Shown: positions 20,206 through 20,249 of the stretch, one piece after another | Position numbering within the stretch: position 1 is the first letter of the stretch | Layout: the number at the start of each line of letters is the position of its first letter | NCBI GenBank assembly: GCA_035412805.1 | Contig: DAONVO010000036.1 | Coordinates: 1-20,249, forward strand | Length of the DNA: 20,249 bases | From: DTU018 sp029550685 | GTDB taxonomy: Bacteria; Bacillota; Syntrophomonadia; Syntrophomonadales; Syntrophomonadaceae | Direction of reading: 5' to 3' | The notes under the pieces: model-generated | Seen by the model: only the letters and a program-made list of their open reading frames with translations | Database searches by the model: none | Told to the model about the DNA's origin: nothing | Translations under genes and position numbers: made by a program

Positions 20206-20249
20206 AATTCTTGCGCCGCGAGGCGGCAAGCGCTGGGAGAAACTACCGG

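Overview
The window reads as a chromosome segment of an anaerobic, spore-lineage Firmicute (class Clostridia). The syntrophic fatty-acid degraders of the Syntrophomonadaceae are my best guess. This rests on a Bacillus/Clostridia-type housekeeping block (tadA, large SRP RNA, dnaX, ybaB, recR, a DUF2508 gene, bofA), strong AGGAGG ribosome sites with GTG and TTG starts, a four-subunit 2-oxoacid:ferredoxin oxidoreductase, and acyl-CoA ligase, CoA-transferase and MaoC hydratase genes under an apparent sigma-54 regulon. The genus is an inference.

Layout. 1-735: the 3' part of tRNA-Arg(CCT), then tadA, whose 3' end runs 56 nt into tRNA-Ser(CGA), then tRNA-Ser(GGA) and a terminator. 790-2624: an acyl-CoA synthetase gene with a sigma-54-like and a sigma-A-like promoter and a strong terminator. 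2809-5112: a small membrane protein, a TetR repressor with a palindrome over its -10 box, and a convergent metallo-beta-lactamase-fold hydrolase. 5373-7835: a CBS-PAS-PAS-PAS-AAA+-Fis sigma-54 activator, split by an in-frame TAG in the second CBS motif. 7836-9954: a textbook sigma-54 promoter with possible upstream activator sites, then a CoA-transferase gene and a MaoC hydratase gene, ended by a terminator. 10116-12644: a hemerythrin-like protein, an orphan stretch without a clear gene, an EamA transporter and xanthine phosphoribosyltransferase. 12668-16338: the SRP RNA and the dnaX-ybaB-recR-DUF2508-bofA block. 16494-20053: an operon with its own sigma-A promoter and an upstream inverted repeat, encoding a P-loop protein and the alpha, beta, gamma and ferredoxin subunits of a 2-oxoacid:ferredoxin oxidoreductase. 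20083-20249: two further promoters facing off the right edge.

How it fits together. In Bacillus subtilis tadA, the SRP RNA, dnaX, yaaK, recR, yaaL and bofA are neighbours. Here about 12 kb of accessory acyl-CoA metabolism and regulation lies between tadA/tRNA-Ser and the SRP RNA. Within it, the sigma-54 activator sits directly upstream of a gene pair with a near-perfect -24/-12 promoter. A second, weaker -24/-12 match precedes the acyl-CoA synthetase. A local regulon for activating and hydrating a short or unusual acyl group is therefore plausible. The acyl substrate cannot be read from sequence. No CRISPR array, insertion sequence or phage module is visible.
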